Below, piece by piece: positions 16,642-26,228 of a DNA stretch of 64,000 bases (positions within the stretch are counted from its first letter, which is position 1; each line of letters starts with the position of its first letter). This DNA is from Enterobacterales bacterium CwR94 (lineage in GTDB: Bacteria; Pseudomonadota; Gammaproteobacteria; Enterobacterales; Enterobacteriaceae). The stretch is from NCBI GenBank assembly GCA_002837195.1, contig KZ478067.1, positions 62,001 through 126,000 of the forward strand. The letters run 5' to 3'. A model generated the notes under the pieces. That model did not search any database and was not told where the DNA came from. It was given only the letters and a program-made list of their open reading frames with translations. The translations under genes were made by a program, and so were the position numbers.

Positions 16642-17532
16642 ATGTCCCTTTCTTCATTTAAAGCCTCTGTTGGTCTGCCTATTCTGGTCTTGCTGATAGC
16701 GATGACGTCCATTCAAGGCGGTGCCGCACTGGCAAAATCGTTGTTCCCGGTGATTGGCGCTCCCGGTATCACCGCGCTGCGTTTAGGCTTGGGCACCCTG
16801 ATTTTGTGCATTATTTTTAAGCCCTGGCGCTTGCGTTTTCGACCTGAACAACGGATTCCTTTGATCTTGTACGGCCTCGCGCTCGGCGGCATGAATTACC
16901 TGTTTTATCTCTCCATTCGCACTGTGCCACTGGGTGTGGCCGTCGCACTGGAATTTACGGGCCCGTTAGCGCTGGCGCTGGCCAGTTCGCGTCGCGCGCA
17001 GGATTTCATCTGGGTGGCACTGGCCGTGCTTGGACTCTGGTTTCTGCTGCCGTTGGGGCAAGATTTCAGCGCGGTCGATCCGAAAGGTGCGCTGCTGGCA
17101 GTAGGCGCTGGAGCCTGTTGGGCGTTGTATATCATTACCGGTCAACGCGCCGGTGCCGATCACGGCCCGGCAACCGTTGCGCTAGGCTCGTTGATCGGCG
17201 CCATGGTGTTTGTGCCACTTGGTGTGGCGTTTTCGGAATTGGCTCACTGGAGCTGGTCATTGCTGCCGTTAGGGCTCGCGATTGCCGTGCTGTCGAGTGC
17301 GCTGCCTTATTCACTGGAAATGATTGCTTTAACCCGCTTGCCCGCCCGCACTTTTGGTACCTTGATGAGCCTTGAACCGGCGATGGCAGCGTTTTCAGGC
17401 ATCTTATTTTTAGGCGAAACCTTGACCCTGATTCAGTGGTTGGCAATGTTGGCGATTATTATTGCCACCATGGGTTCCACCTTAACCATGCGCCGCGACG
17501 TGAAAATAGAACCCGTTGACGTTCGCGAATAA
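16642..17532 (+). CDS. rhtA: Threonine/homoserine exporter RhtA
   Basis: A 296-residue EamA/DMT-family exporter with ten membrane segments in two repeats, matching E. coli RhtA in length (295) and in signature pieces (GVAVALEFTGPLALAL, SSALPYSLEMIAL, TLMSLEPAMAAFSGI). It exports threonine, homoserine and some other amino acids. The start is the ATG at 16642 preceded by AAGG; the longer open frame from 16552 adds 30 residues with no likeness to the family. It lies between ompX and dps as in E. coli. Confidence 0.95.
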   Translation: MSLSSFKASVGLPILVLLIAMTSIQGGAALAKSLFPVIGAPGITALRLGLGTLILCIIFKPWRLRFRPEQRIPLILYGLALGGMNYLFYLSIRTVPLGVAVALEFTGPLALALASSRRAQDFIWVALAVLGLWFLLPLGQDFSAVDPKGALLAVGAGACWALYIITGQRAGADHGPATVALGSLIGAMVFVPLGVAFSELAHWSWSLLPLGLAIAVLSSALPYSLEMIALTRLPARTFGTLMSLEPAMAAFSGILFLGETLTLIQWLAMLAIIIATMGSTLTMRRDVKIEPVDVRE

Positions 17533-17543
17533 CAATAATTCCG

Positions 17544-17570
17544 TTTCGCACTGAGTAACGCAGTGCGAAA
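17544..17570 (+). terminator. Hairpin after rhtA
   Basis: TTTCGCACTG/CAGTGCGAAA, a 10-bp perfect stem with a 7-base loop, 12 bases after the rhtA stop. The downstream tract is AT-rich rather than a pure T-run. Confidence 0.6.
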
Positions 17571-17737
17571 TATTATCATTTGCTTACGCTTTGATGAAAA
17601 TATAAATACCTGTTCCGCGCTAAGGTCATTATTAGCCTTCTCTACATCTTCATGCATCCGTAATAAAATTCTCACTCCCTGTTAGTAGCAATTAATGCGA
17701 TAGGCACAGCCACGCCTGCAAACCGCCAAACCCCTGC

Positions 17738-17743
17738 TATACT
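17738..17743 (+). promoter_or_regulatory. dps promoter -10 element
   Basis: TATACT preceded by TGC, an extended -10 close to that of E. coli dps, about 46 bases before the start codon. A matching -35 is weak, as expected for a promoter used by sigma-S or by OxyR-activated sigma-70. Confidence 0.55.
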
Positions 17744-17788
17744 TATTTCCGTGCTTCAGAGGACTATTTCATTATCAAGAGGATATAA

Positions 17789-18295
17789 ATGATGGGTACC
17801 GCTAAATTGGTAAAAACGAAATCTCCAGACCTTATTTACACGCGCAACGATGTGGCGGAGAGTGAGAAGAAAGCCACCATTGCGGTGTTGAATCGTTTAA
17901 CAATCGCCTTTATCGATCTCTCTTTGATCACCAAGCAAGCGCACTGGAACATGCGCGGTGCAAACTTTATTGCCGTGCATGAGATGCTGGATGGTTTCCG
18001 CGCTGCGGTGGTGGATCACTCCGATACCATGGCGGAACGTGCCGTACAGTTAGGTGGCGTTGCGTTGGGCACCACGCAAATCGTCAACGATAAAACCCCG
18101 CTTAAGCCCTATCCGCTGAATATTCACAGCGTGCAAGACCACTTGAAAGCGCTGGCTGACCGCTACGGTGTAGTGGCGAATGACGTGCGTAAGGCCATCA
18201 GCGAAGTTGAAGATGAAGACACGGCCGATATTTTTACCGCCGCTTCACGCGACCTGGATAAATTCCTGTGGTTTATCGAATCCAATATCGAGTAA
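17789..18295 (+). CDS. dps: DNA-binding ferritin-like protein Dps
   Basis: A 168-residue protein nearly the same as E. coli Dps (167). It has a lysine-containing N-terminal tail ([12 protein letters not shown]) for DNA binding and the ferroxidase residues in [26 protein letters not shown] and [15 protein letters not shown]. Twelve subunits form a shell that oxidises Fe(II) with peroxide and compacts the nucleoid in stationary phase and oxidative stress. An AGAGG ribosome site lies 6 bases before the ATG; a second ATG directly follows and could also serve. Confidence 0.97.
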   Translation: MMGTAKLVKTKSPDLIYTRNDVAESEKKATIAVLNRLTIAFIDLSLITKQAHWNMRGANFIAVHEMLDGFRAAVVDHSDTMAERAVQLGGVALGTTQIVNDKTPLKPYPLNIHSVQDHLKALADRYGVVANDVRKAISEVEDEDTADIFTAASRDLDKFLWFIESNIE

Positions 18296-18312
18296 ATCGT
18301 TAAGTGATCTGG

Positions 18313-18337
18313 AAAGAGGGGCTGTCCCCTCTTTTTT
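18313..18337 (+). terminator. Terminator of dps
   Basis: AAAGAGGGG/CCCCTCTTT stem with a 4-base loop and a T-run, 17 bases after the dps stop. Confidence 0.9.
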
Positions 18338-18379
18338 TATGTCTGTTGTATACCGATTTCCCTGCCAGCCTGCCCGCAA

Positions 18380-18516
18380 TGCACCATAATGATCCCATTG
18401 CACCATAACCGGGCATCATCTTAGTGCAAAGAGACATCCGCCACAGAATCTTTCGGAAAGAGATGAAACAACCAATTGTTTTTGCTTATAGTAGAAAAGA
18501 TGGCACGATTTTTTCA
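18380..18516 (+). promoter_or_regulatory. glnH control region: NtrC half-sites and sigma-54 promoter
   Basis: Two TGCACCAT half-sites (18380-18387 and 18399-18406) resemble NtrC-binding TGCACCA sequences. Further down, TGGCAC (18501-18506), five bases, then TTTCA (18512-18516) fits the -24/-12 pattern of sigma-54 promoters with one base off in the second element. This suits nitrogen-controlled glnHPQ expression as in E. coli. Confidence 0.6.
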
Positions 18517-18569
18517 TATCGTGGCGTGCTATACACGGGGATCCTCCCCGCCGGACAGATAAGGATAAA

Positions 18570-19319
18570 ATGATGAAGTCAGCATTAAAGTTTTCTCTGG
18601 CTGCATTGGCGCTTGCCTTTGCGGTTTCTTCCACGGCTGCAGACAAAAAACTGATCGTCGCAACGGACACTGCCTTCGTTCCTTTTGAGTTTAAGCAAGA
18701 CGGTAAATATGTTGGCTTTGATATCGATCTCTGGGATGCGATCGCCAAAGAGCTGAAACTGGACTACGACCTGAAACCTATGGATTTCGCCGGGATCATT
18801 CCTGCGCTGCAAACCAAAAACATCGATTTAGCGCTGGCCGGTATCACCATTACCGATGAGCGTAAAAAGGCGATTGATTTCTCTGAGGGTTACTACAAAA
18901 GCGGCCTGATTGTGATGGTGAGTGAAAAAAATGACACCATCAAATCCGTGCAAGACCTGGACGGGAAAACGGTTGCCGTGAAGAGCGGTACCGGTTCAGT
19001 TGATTACGCGAAAGCCAATATCAAGACCAAAGATCTGCGTCAGTTCCCGAACATCGATAACGCCTATATGGAACTGGGTACTCAGCGCGCTGATGCGGTT
19101 CTGCACGACACGCCAAACATCCTGTACTTCATCAACACAGCCGGTAAAGGCAAATTCAAAACCGTCGGTGAGTCTCTGGAAGCGCAGCAGTACGGTGTCG
19201 CTTTCCCGAAAGGCAGCGATGAACTGCGTGAAAAAGTGAACGGCGCACTGAAAACGCTGCGTGATAACGGTCAGTACAACGTCATTTATAAAAAATGGTT
19301 CGGCACCGAACCTAAATAA
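18570..19319 (+). CDS. glnH: Glutamine ABC transporter periplasmic binding protein GlnH
   Basis: A 249-residue protein with a signal peptide (cleavage after AAA/TAA near residue 24) and a two-lobed type II binding fold. It follows E. coli GlnH almost residue for residue ([40 protein letters not shown]). It binds glutamine in the periplasm and delivers it to GlnPQ. AAGGA precedes the ATG at 18570; the adjacent ATG at 18573 is the E. coli-like start. The first gene of glnHPQ, separated from glnP by an attenuator-like terminator. Confidence 0.97.
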   Translation: MMKSALKFSLAALALAFAVSSTAADKKLIVATDTAFVPFEFKQDGKYVGFDIDLWDAIAKELKLDYDLKPMDFAGIIPALQTKNIDLALAGITITDERKKAIDFSEGYYKSGLIVMVSEKNDTIKSVQDLDGKTVAVKSGTGSVDYAKANIKTKDLRQFPNIDNAYMELGTQRADAVLHDTPNILYFINTAGKGKFKTVGESLEAQQYGVAFPKGSDELREKVNGALKTLRDNGQYNVIYKKWFGTEPK

Positions 19320-19332
19320 GAGTCGGTTGTTT

Positions 19333-19365
19333 ACCCTCAGCGGCTTAGGCAGCTGAGGGTTTTTG
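19333..19365 (+). terminator. Intra-operon terminator between glnH and glnP
   Basis: ACCCTCAGC/GCTGAGGGT stem (9 bp, 10-base loop) with TTTTT behind it. In binding-protein operons such a hairpin ends many transcripts after the first gene and so keeps binding protein in excess over membrane subunits. Confidence 0.8.
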
Positions 19366-19405
19366 ATGTTCTTTTTCACGGCCACAAAAAACCGGAGAAT
19401 TCACC

Positions 19406-20065
19406 ATGCAGTTTGACTGGAGCGCCATCTGGCCAGCAATCCCCCTGTTGCTGGAAGGCGCGAAGATGACCCTATGGATTTCGGTCCTGGGTCTGGTAGG
19501 CGGTTTAATTATCGGCTTAGTTGCCGGTTTCGCCCGCGCCTATGGCGGACGTATCTCGAATATGCTGGCGTTGATTTTTATTGAAATCATTCGCGGCACG
19601 CCGATTGTTGTGCAGGTCATGTTTATCTACTTTGCCCTGCCGCTGATTTTCTCGGATTTGCGCATCGACCCGTTCAGTGCCGCCGTCGTCACCATCATTG
19701 TGAACTCAGGTGCCTATATCGCTGAGATCACGCGCGGTGCCGTGTTGTCGATCAACAAAGGCTTCCGTGAAGCGGGACTGGCCCTTGGTCTGTCGCGCCG
19801 GGAAACGCTGCGTTACGTCATCATGCCATTGGCACTGCGTCGTATGCTGCCACCGCTGGGGAATCAGTGGATTGTTAGCATCAAAGACACCTCGCTGTTC
19901 ATTGTTATCGGGGTGGCTGAGCTGACGCGTCAAGGTCAGGAAATCATTGCCGGTAACTTCCGCGCGCTGGAAATTTGGAGCGCCGTTGCGGTTATCTACT
20001 TAATCATCACCATGGCGTTGAGCCTGGTGCTGCGTATCATTGAGAAAAGGATGAAAATCCTGTGA
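19406..20065 (+). CDS. glnP: Glutamine ABC transporter permease GlnP
   Basis: A 219-residue inner-membrane protein of the His/Glu/Gln/Arg permease family with five membrane segments. The cytoplasmic EAA loop ([20 protein letters not shown], about residues 124-143) contacts the ATPase GlnQ. Length and sequence agree with E. coli GlnP (219). A CGGAG lies before the ATG. The end overlaps the glnQ start by 4 bases. Confidence 0.97.
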   Translation: MQFDWSAIWPAIPLLLEGAKMTLWISVLGLVGGLIIGLVAGFARAYGGRISNMLALIFIEIIRGTPIVVQVMFIYFALPLIFSDLRIDPFSAAVVTIIVNSGAYIAEITRGAVLSINKGFREAGLALGLSRRETLRYVIMPLALRRMLPPLGNQWIVSIKDTSLFIVIGVAELTRQGQEIIAGNFRALEIWSAVAVIYLIITMALSLVLRIIEKRMKIL

Positions 20066-20784
20066 TTGAATTTAAAAACGTCTCCAAGCATTTTGGTCAA
20101 ACCCAGGTGCTGCATAACATCGATTTAAACATCAACCAGGGCGAAGTGGTGGTGATTATCGGGCCGTCTGGCTCCGGTAAATCTACGCTGCTGCGTTGCA
20201 TCAACAAACTGGAAGAGATCACCAGCGGTGAGCTGATTGTCGATGGGCTCAAAGTTAACGATCCCAGGGTCGATGAGCGCCTGATTCGTCAGGAAGCCGG
20301 TATGGTGTTTCAACAATTCCACCTGTTCCCGCAAATGACCGCCCTGGAAAACGTCGCCTTTGGCCCCATCCGCGTTCGCGGCGTGGCGAAAGAAGCCGCC
20401 CACAAGCTGGCAAAAGAGCTGCTGGCAAAAGTGGGTCTGGCAGAGCGCGCGCATCACTACCCGTCTGAGCTTTCTGGCGGTCAGCAACAGCGCGTCGCTA
20501 TTGCCCGTGCGTTGGCGGTGAAGCCGAAAATGATGCTGTTTGATGAGCCGACGTCGGCACTCGATCCAGAATTGCGTCATGAAGTGCTGAAAGTGATGCA
20601 GGATTTGGCGGAAGAAGGCATGACAATGGTGATCGTGACTCACGAAGTGGGCTTTGCCCAGAAAGTGGCTTCGCGTTTGATCTTTGTCGACAAGGGACGC
20701 ATTGCAGAAGACGGCAACCCGGATGATCTGATTACCGCTCCTCCGAGCCAACGTCTGAAAGAGTTTTTACAGCACGTCGCCTAA
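20062..20784 (+). CDS. glnQ: Glutamine ABC transporter ATPase GlnQ
   Basis: A 240-residue ABC ATPase, the length of E. coli GlnQ. Walker [10 protein letters not shown] (about residue 35), signature [15 protein letters not shown] (about 135), Walker [12 protein letters not shown] (about 155) and the switch His in VTHEVGFA are all present. It powers glutamine uptake through GlnP. The start is a GTG overlapping the glnP stop (GTGA). Confidence 0.97.
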   Translation: MIEFKNVSKHFGQTQVLHNIDLNINQGEVVVIIGPSGSGKSTLLRCINKLEEITSGELIVDGLKVNDPRVDERLIRQEAGMVFQQFHLFPQMTALENVAFGPIRVRGVAKEAAHKLAKELLAKVGLAERAHHYPSELSGGQQQRVAIARALAVKPKMMLFDEPTSALDPELRHEVLKVMQDLAEEGMTMVIVTHEVGFAQKVASRLIFVDKGRIAEDGNPDDLITAPPSQRLKEFLQHVA

Positions 20785-20791
20785 AGCAACG

Positions 20792-20821
20792 GCGGTCTGG
20801 ACGGTTGATCCGCCAGACCGC
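20792..20821. terminator. Hairpin between glnQ and rlmF
   Basis: GCGGTCTGG/CCAGACCGC, 9 bp, between two converging genes. T-tracts are weak on both sides. Confidence 0.5.
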
Positions 20822-20828
20822 TGTTTCG

Positions 20829-21755
20829 CTAGCGTAACGCTTTACGCTGCGCGTCTGGCGTCATAAAACTCCAGGCCAGAAAACGACTCTGCTTTTGCCC
20901 CTGCGCCATATCCACCACGCGCACCGCAACCGCTTCAACGTCCGCTAACGCTTTTTTCAACGCGGGCAGATTCTCCTGGCGGGACACCAGCGAGGTAAAC
21001 CACACCACTTGCCGCGCATAATCACGACTCTCCTTAATCATGCGCGTGATAAACGCCACTTCTCCGCCTTCACACCACAGCTCGGGCTGCTGACCACCGA
21101 AATTACGCGCGCTGTTGGCGGCTAATCCCAGATTTTTCAGTTTGCGCGCCGTGCCACGCTGCGCCGTTTCTGCCGAATCATGAAACGGTGGGTTGCACAC
21201 CGAGGCGGCATACCGTTCCCCTTTGTGGATCACGCCATGAAAGATGTTTTCGGCCTGCTTTTGATGACGCAAACGGATTTGGCGATTGAGGCCGGGATTG
21301 GCCGCGATGATCGCATTCGCCGACGTAATCGCGGCGGGATTAATGTCGCTGCCCGTAAAACGCCAATCGTACTCTTTGCTGCCAATCAGCGGATAAATCA
21401 GGCTGGCACCGCAGCCAATGTCCAATACCGACCAGGCTTGTGCCGGTTTGTCGGCCTGCGTTTCGCGGAGCAAATCCGCCAGCGCGTGCACGTAGTCGGC
21501 GCGCCCCGGAATCGGTGGGCAGAGAAACCCCTCGGGGATATCCCACTGTTGAATACCGTACCAGTGACTCAGCAACGCCGCATTCAGCGCACGTACCGCG
21601 GCCGGATCGGCAAACGCGATCGTATCTTCACCGTGTGGGCCCGTCTGAACAAACGGGCTGAGTGCAGGCAACGCCTGCTGCAATGCAGCAAAATCATAAC
21701 GGCCCTGATGGCGGTTACGAGGGTGAAACGGAACTTTCGGGGCCGGGGTTCGCAT
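20829..21755 (-). CDS. rlmF: 23S rRNA A1618 N6-methyltransferase RlmF
   Basis: A 308-residue SAM-dependent methyltransferase, identical in length to E. coli RlmF (YbiN). It has the SAM-binding [14 protein letters not shown] (about residue 115) and the adenine-N6 catalytic motif CNPPFHDS (about 185). The N-terminal [13 protein letters not shown] is typical. It methylates A1618 of 23S rRNA. The start is placed at the second ATG (21755) because AAGGAG stands 8 bases before it and only 2 bases before the first ATG at 21761. ybiO, which lies beside rlmF in E. coli, is absent. Confidence 0.95.
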   Translation of the reverse strand: MRTPAPKVPFHPRNRHQGRYDFAALQQALPALSPFVQTGPHGEDTIAFADPAAVRALNAALLSHWYGIQQWDIPEGFLCPPIPGRADYVHALADLLRETQADKPAQAWSVLDIGCGASLIYPLIGSKEYDWRFTGSDINPAAITSANAIIAANPGLNRQIRLRHQKQAENIFHGVIHKGERYAASVCNPPFHDSAETAQRGTARKLKNLGLAANSARNFGGQQPELWCEGGEVAFITRMIKESRDYARQVVWFTSLVSRQENLPALKKALADVEAVAVRVVDMAQGQKQSRFLAWSFMTPDAQRKALR

Positions 21756-21860
21756 GGTCATTCTCCTTTCTGGCGCGCTACGATACGCGCCGCAGCACGC
21801 AGGGTAAACTGCCTTTTCAACATTTCCGGGTTACACTGCCTTTTTCTCTCTGGAGTGACC

Positions 21861-22487
21861 ATGACACGCAGCCGCTACAGTTACCGCCCAACCGATGGCC
21901 ATGGGCTACCGCACGATCCTCTGAATGCCATTATCGGCCCACGCCCTATCGGTTGGATCAGCAGCCAAAGTGCAGCAGGTGCGCGCAATCTGGCACCTTA
22001 CAGTTTCTTTAACTGTTTTAATTATCGTCCGCCCATTATTGGTTTTTCCAGCAGCGGCTGGAAAGACAGCGTGCGCAATATTACCGAAACGGGTGAGTTT
22101 GTGTGGAATCTCACCACGCGCCGACTGGCCGAGGCGATGAACGAAACCTCCGCCTCACTGCCCCACGGCGAGGATGAATTTCTGCGCGCAGGATTGACGG
22201 CGCTGCCGGCTACGCAGGTCAATGTCAGCATGGTGGCCGAAAGCCCGGTGAACTTTGAGTGTCGCCTGACACAATGCATTCAACTGCACAATGCCGGAGG
22301 TGAGGCCATTCCCACCTGGCTGGTGTTGGGTGAAGTGATTGCCGTGCATATCGACCCCGACCTGTTAGAAGCGGGCATCTTTCAGACTGCCCGCGCCGAG
22401 CCGGTGCTCCGCGCGGGCGGCCCGAGCGCCTATTACGGTATCAGTGAAGCGCACCGCTTTGATTTAACACGCCCTGATGCGCGTTAA
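21861..22487 (+). CDS. FMN-binding flavin reductase-like protein
   Basis: A 208-residue cytoplasmic protein with the flavin reductase-like split-barrel domain. Visible pieces are PLNAIIGPRPIGWISS at about residue 15, NLAPYSFFNCFNYRPPIIGFS, and a terminal GGPSAYYGI. These proteins bind FMN and often reduce flavin or act as small oxidoreductases; no specific role is evident. GGAG stands 8 bases before the ATG. The longer open frame from 21180 is an antisense run over rlmF and was not used. The 3' end overlaps the converging HutH paralogue by 47 bases, an unusually tight tail-to-tail fit. Confidence 0.85.
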   Translation: MTRSRYSYRPTDGHGLPHDPLNAIIGPRPIGWISSQSAAGARNLAPYSFFNCFNYRPPIIGFSSSGWKDSVRNITETGEFVWNLTTRRLAEAMNETSASLPHGEDEFLRAGLTALPATQVNVSMVAESPVNFECRLTQCIQLHNAGGEAIPTWLVLGEVIAVHIDPDLLEAGIFQTARAEPVLRAGGPSAYYGISEAHRFDLTRPDAR

Positions 22488-23976
22488 CCCGGCTTGCCGG
22501 TTGGCGAAGAATATCGGCGCTGGTCGCAATTTCCGGCGCTAGCCAACGATCTTCGTGCCAGGTCGCAATACGTTCGCGCAAGCGACCTAATGCCTGGCCC
22601 GTTCCCGCGCCCAGTTGCAGCCCCTGATGAAACTCCAGCGCCTGCCCGGCCAGCAAATACTCAATCGCCAGAATATGGCGCACGTTATCGGTCAGTTTGT
22701 GCAGCTTCAAGGCCGACAGCGTGCCCAGACTCAAGTGGTCTTCCTGTAGCGCCGAGGTGACATAGTTATCCAGTACGCTGGGCTGCGCCAGTTGTTTGTT
22801 TTCCGCGCACAGGGACGCCGCCACATACTGGGCAATCATCATGCCCGAGTTCACCCCCGGCTGCGTCACCAGGAAAGCGGGTAAGCCACTGACCAACGGA
22901 TTAACCAGTCGATCCAGTCGACGCTCAGCCACACTGCCGATTTCAGCCAGTGCAATCGCCAGATTATCGGCGGCCATCGCCACCGCTTCGCCATGTGGGT
23001 TGGCCTGTGATACCACCCGCCACGCATCGGGTTGCCCCAAAATCAGTGGGTTGTCGGTCGCCGCATTTAACTCAATATTGATTTGGGTGGCAGCAAAGGC
23101 CAACTGGTCGCGACAGGCCCCGTGAATTTGCGGCATGGAGCGCAAACTCAAGGCATCTTGTGTACGGACGCCCTGATGTTTCGCGATGATTTCGCTGCCC
23201 TGCAGCAGCGTGCGCAGCCGCTCGCCTACCACTTGTTGCCCCTTGCCCGCCTTGAGCGCCAGCACTGCCGGGTCAAAAGCGACCGTTTGCCCCCCCAGGG
23301 CTTCGAAACTCATCGCACCGGTGATATCCGCCCAGTCGAATAAATTTTCGGTTTCTGCCAACGCCAGGCAACTTAATCCGGTCATACAAGGTGTGCCATT
23401 GACCAGACTTAATCCCTCTTTGGCCCCCGGCACCAACAGCGCGATGCCCTGTTGCGCTAACGCCTCGGCGGCCGGCAACCTTTGCTCGCCACACTGCACC
23501 TCTCCAACGCCCAGCAGAGCCAGGCCGACGTGCGCCATGTGCGTGAGGTAGCCCACCGAGCCCTGTGAAGGCACGCACGGAGTGATGCCGCCGTTCAGAA
23601 GAGCCATCAGTTTTTCCACCGTGGCGGGCGCAATCCCTGAATACCCGTGGCTGAAATTGGCGATTGCCGCGCAGATAATCGCGCGCGTTTGCGCCACACT
23701 CAGCAGCGGCCCCACCCCGCACGCGTGGCTCAACAGCGTATTGCGCGATAAGGTGGTCAGGGCCTGCGGCGAGAGCACCACATTACACAGCGCCCCTAAT
23801 CCGGTGTTGATGCCATAGGCGCGCTCTCCCTGCGCCACAATCTGTTCCACCACCGCCCGGCTGTTTGCCATTCGCTGCCAGGCGCTGTCACTTAATGCCA
23901 ACGGCTGACCGTCACGAGCAACAGCCACCACCTGCTGCCATTGCAGAGGAGCATCACCAAAAATAACCTGTTCCAT
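22441..23976 (-). CDS. HutH-like aromatic amino acid lyase homologue without the MIO triad
   Basis: A 511-residue member of the HAL/PAL superfamily, full length and in frame. It keeps the N-terminal YGINTGLG (Tyr about 54), LVNGTP (Asn about 193), Arg of LSLRSMPQIHGA and LQEDHLSLG (Glu). It lacks the Ala-Ser-Gly that cyclises to the MIO electrophile: where HutH reads [14 protein letters not shown], this protein reads GSVG-YLTHMAH (residues about 139-149, genomic 23530-23562). The Tyr of HutH QDPYS is Leu here (QDALS). It cannot work by the normal mechanism. It is the last gene of a HutC-type-operator ABC operon, 12 bases after the ATPase. Role unknown: a different lyase chemistry, a substrate-binding partner or a non-catalytic regulator are possible. 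Confidence 0.85.
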   Translation of the reverse strand: MEQVIFGDAPLQWQQVVAVARDGQPLALSDSAWQRMANSRAVVEQIVAQGERAYGINTGLGALCNVVLSPQALTTLSRNTLLSHACGVGPLLSVAQTRAIICAAIANFSHGYSGIAPATVEKLMALLNGGITPCVPSQGSVGYLTHMAHVGLALLGVGEVQCGEQRLPAAEALAQQGIALLVPGAKEGLSLVNGTPCMTGLSCLALAETENLFDWADITGAMSFEALGGQTVAFDPAVLALKAGKGQQVVGERLRTLLQGSEIIAKHQGVRTQDALSLRSMPQIHGACRDQLAFAATQINIELNAATDNPLILGQPDAWRVVSQANPHGEAVAMAADNLAIALAEIGSVAERRLDRLVNPLVSGLPAFLVTQPGVNSGMMIAQYVAASLCAENKQLAQPSVLDNYVTSALQEDHLSLGTLSALKLHKLTDNVRHILAIEYLLAGQALEFHQGLQLGAGTGQALGRLRERIATWHEDRWLAPEIATSADILRQPASRVNAHQGVLNQSGALH

Positions 23977-23987
23977 CCTGTCCCCGA

Positions 23988-24764
23988 TTAATGATGACTG
24001 GAAATAAATTGACGAAAACGCGGCGATGCCGAATCGCCAAACATCGCGGCTGGCGCACCCTGGCTGTCGATCACCCCCTGATGCATAAACACCACGCGGT
24101 TTGAAACGTTATGGGCAAAGCCCATTTCATGGGTCACCACCAGCATGGTGCGTCCCTCTTCTGCCAGACCGCGCATCACTTTCAGCACTTCCCCGACCAG
24201 TTCAGGATCCAGCGCCGAAGTGGGTTCATCAAACAGCAAGACCTCTGGGTCCATTGCCAGTGCCCGCGCAATCGCCACACGCTGTTGCTGCCCGCCCGAC
24301 AATTGTGCCGGATAAAAATCTTTGCGATTTAGCATGCCCACTTTGTCGAGCAGCGCCTCAGCCTGTTCCGTGGCCTCCGCCCGCGAGCGTTTCAATACAA
24401 AGCGCTGTCCCTCGGTCACATTTTCAAGTACCGAACGGTGAGACCACAGGTTGAAGCCCTGAAATACCATGCCCAGACGCGCACGTAGGCGCTCTACCTG
24501 TTTGGGATCGGCCGCCAGTTGGTGCCCGCGCGCATGGCGCTTCATGGCGATCACTTCTTCGCCGACGCGTACCGTGCCCGTGTCCGGTGTTTCTAACAAA
24601 TTAATACAGCGCAAAAAGGTACTTTTGCCGGAGCCGCTGGCCCCTAAAATTGAGATCACATCGCCGCGATGCGCATCGAGGGAAATGCCTTTGAGCACCT
24701 CCAGCGCACCAAAGGATTTATGGATATCGTGCATCGACAGCGTCACAGGCTGTTGTTCAGTCAT
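23988..24764 (-). CDS. Amino acid ABC transporter ATPase (HisP-like)
   Basis: A 258-residue ABC ATPase of the polar amino acid class: GASGSGKST Walker A (about residue 41), the HisP-type [17 protein letters not shown]-loop, [15 protein letters not shown] signature, [13 protein letters not shown] Walker B and VTHEMGFA switch. It has the extra loop with RHARGH seen in histidine/lysine/arginine transporters such as HisP. It overlaps the preceding permease gene by 8 bases. Within a HutC-operator operon its most likely substrate is histidine. Confidence 0.92.
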   Translation of the reverse strand: MTEQQPVTLSMHDIHKSFGALEVLKGISLDAHRGDVISILGASGSGKSTFLRCINLLETPDTGTVRVGEEVIAMKRHARGHQLAADPKQVERLRARLGMVFQGFNLWSHRSVLENVTEGQRFVLKRSRAEATEQAEALLDKVGMLNRKDFYPAQLSGGQQQRVAIARALAMDPEVLLFDEPTSALDPELVGEVLKVMRGLAEEGRTMLVVTHEMGFAHNVSNRVVFMHQGVIDSQGAPAAMFGDSASPRFRQFISSHH

Positions 24765-25494
24765 GGTGTTCTCCTGCCACTTTTAACGGCTGCGTCGGGG
24801 TGCGGGATGAGGGACGGCTGCCTGGCGTCAGGCGATGTTCAATCCATGCATACACGCGCACCAAAATAAAATTGAGGATCAAATAGATAGCCGCAGCGCA
24901 GAGGAAGACCTCCATGGTGCGATAGGTGCGCTGAATGATTTGCTGTGCCACACCGGTGACGTCCCATACCGTTACCAGACTGGCCAGCGCGGTGGATTTC
25001 ACCAGCAGAATGGCTTCCGTCGAGTAGGCTGGCAGCGCGTAACGCATCATGACCGGCACGATAATGCGTCGCAGCATGACCCAGCGCGACATGCCGCAGG
25101 CGCGTCCCGCTTCGAGATGTCCGGGCGGAATGGCCTGCAATCCCCCGCGCCAGATTTCAGCGGTATAGGCTGCGGTACAGAGTGCCAGCGCGATCACCGC
25201 GCACAGAAACGGCTCGCGAAACAGCGGCCAAAACAGACTCTGACGAAATTCAGGAAACTGAGCCAGCCCGTAGTAGATTAAAAACAGTTGGATCATCAGC
25301 GGCGAGCCGCGAAACACCAAAATGTAGCCACTGGCAAACAGGCGCAGAGGCCGGTACGCACTGACACGCATGGCCAGCACGCCCGCGGCTAATAGCGCCC
25401 CCAACAACAGTGAGGCGGCAAACAGTCCCAGGGTGGTGGGAATTGCGGCACTCAGTTTTAAAAAGGTGCTGGTTAAAAAAGGAATATCGACCAT
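24757..25494 (-). CDS. Amino acid ABC transporter permease (HisM-like)
   Basis: A 245-residue inner-membrane permease with about five segments and the EAA loop [20 protein letters not shown]. The start is taken at the ATG 25494, one base after the stop of the preceding permease (TGAGATG), a coupled arrangement; the frame is open to 25533 but the extra residues lie inside the upstream gene. It pairs with the next permease as a HisQM-type heterodimer. Confidence 0.9.
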   Translation of the reverse strand: MVDIPFLTSTFLKLSAAIPTTLGLFAASLLLGALLAAGVLAMRVSAYRPLRLFASGYILVFRGSPLMIQLFLIYYGLAQFPEFRQSLFWPLFREPFLCAVIALALCTAAYTAEIWRGGLQAIPPGHLEAGRACGMSRWVMLRRIIVPVMMRYALPAYSTEAILLVKSTALASLVTVWDVTGVAQQIIQRTYRTMEVFLCAAAIYLILNFILVRVYAWIEHRLTPGSRPSSRTPTQPLKVAGEHHD

Positions 25495-25495
25495 C

Positions 25496-26218
25496 TCAGC
25501 CTCCTGCCGCAGCAGTGCGTTGCAGATAAGCACGGTTCATCCGCGTCTCGGCACGTTTAAAGGCCTGATTGGAGAACAGCGTGAGGACTAAATAGCAGAT
25601 ACCGCCTGCCAGATAGAAACCGAAATAGTCGCGGGTTGATCCCGCCGCCAGTTGGCTGGCACGCATCAGTTCAACAATCCCGGTCACGGAAACCAGCGCC
25701 GAATCTTTCAAGCTCATTTGCCACACGTTTGACATGCCTGGCAGCGCATAGCGCACCACTTGCGGAACGATAATGCGTTGCAGAATACGCCAGCGCGGCA
25801 TGCCGATGGCGGCGGCCGCTTCAACCTCACCGGCACGTAACGCCAGACGCGCCGCCCGATAGACTTCGCCCTGATACGACCCGGAGATCAAGCCAATGGC
25901 TAGCGCCCCAATCATAAAAGGCGGCAGCTCTACAAACCCGGAGGCACCAAATAACTGGCCTATCTGGCTCACTAAAGCGCCGCCGCCGAAATAGAACAAA
26001 TAAATAATCAGCAGCTCCGGGATGCCACGGAACACCACCGAATAGCCCTCGCCCAACAAGCGGAAAAAGCGGTGCTCAGAGAGTTTGGCCGCGGCCACCA
26101 TCGCCCCCACCACGGCTCCGACACCCACGGCAGCCACCGACAGCAACAGCGTAGTCAGTGCCGCCGATAACATCGGCCAACCCCAGCCGCTGTCGCTAAA
26201 ATTAAATAACTCCATCAT
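25496..26218 (-). CDS. Amino acid ABC transporter permease (HisQ-like)
   Basis: A 240-residue permease with about five membrane segments, FRGIPELLIIYLFYFGG (about residue 58) and the EAA loop EAAAAIGMPRWRILQRIIVP. This is the HisQ subtype. It begins 10 bases after the binding-protein stop and ends one base before the second permease. The gene order binding protein-HisQ-HisM-HisP follows the hisJQMP order. Confidence 0.9.
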   Translation of the reverse strand: MMELFNFSDSGWGWPMLSAALTTLLLSVAAVGVGAVVGAMVAAAKLSEHRFFRLLGEGYSVVFRGIPELLIIYLFYFGGGALVSQIGQLFGASGFVELPPFMIGALAIGLISGSYQGEVYRAARLALRAGEVEAAAAIGMPRWRILQRIIVPQVVRYALPGMSNVWQMSLKDSALVSVTGIVELMRASQLAAGSTRDYFGFYLAGGICYLVLTLFSNQAFKRAETRMNRAYLQRTAAAGG

Positions 26219-26228
26219 ATCGCGCCCC

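Noticed and set aside
20125-20751. 208-codon antisense frame over glnQ
   Set aside because: glnQ is beyond doubt on the other strand; the antisense run is a codon-bias shadow.
21180-21860. N-terminal extension of the flavin reductase frame
   Set aside because: It is antisense to rlmF and the gene has a proper ribosome site and start at 21861.
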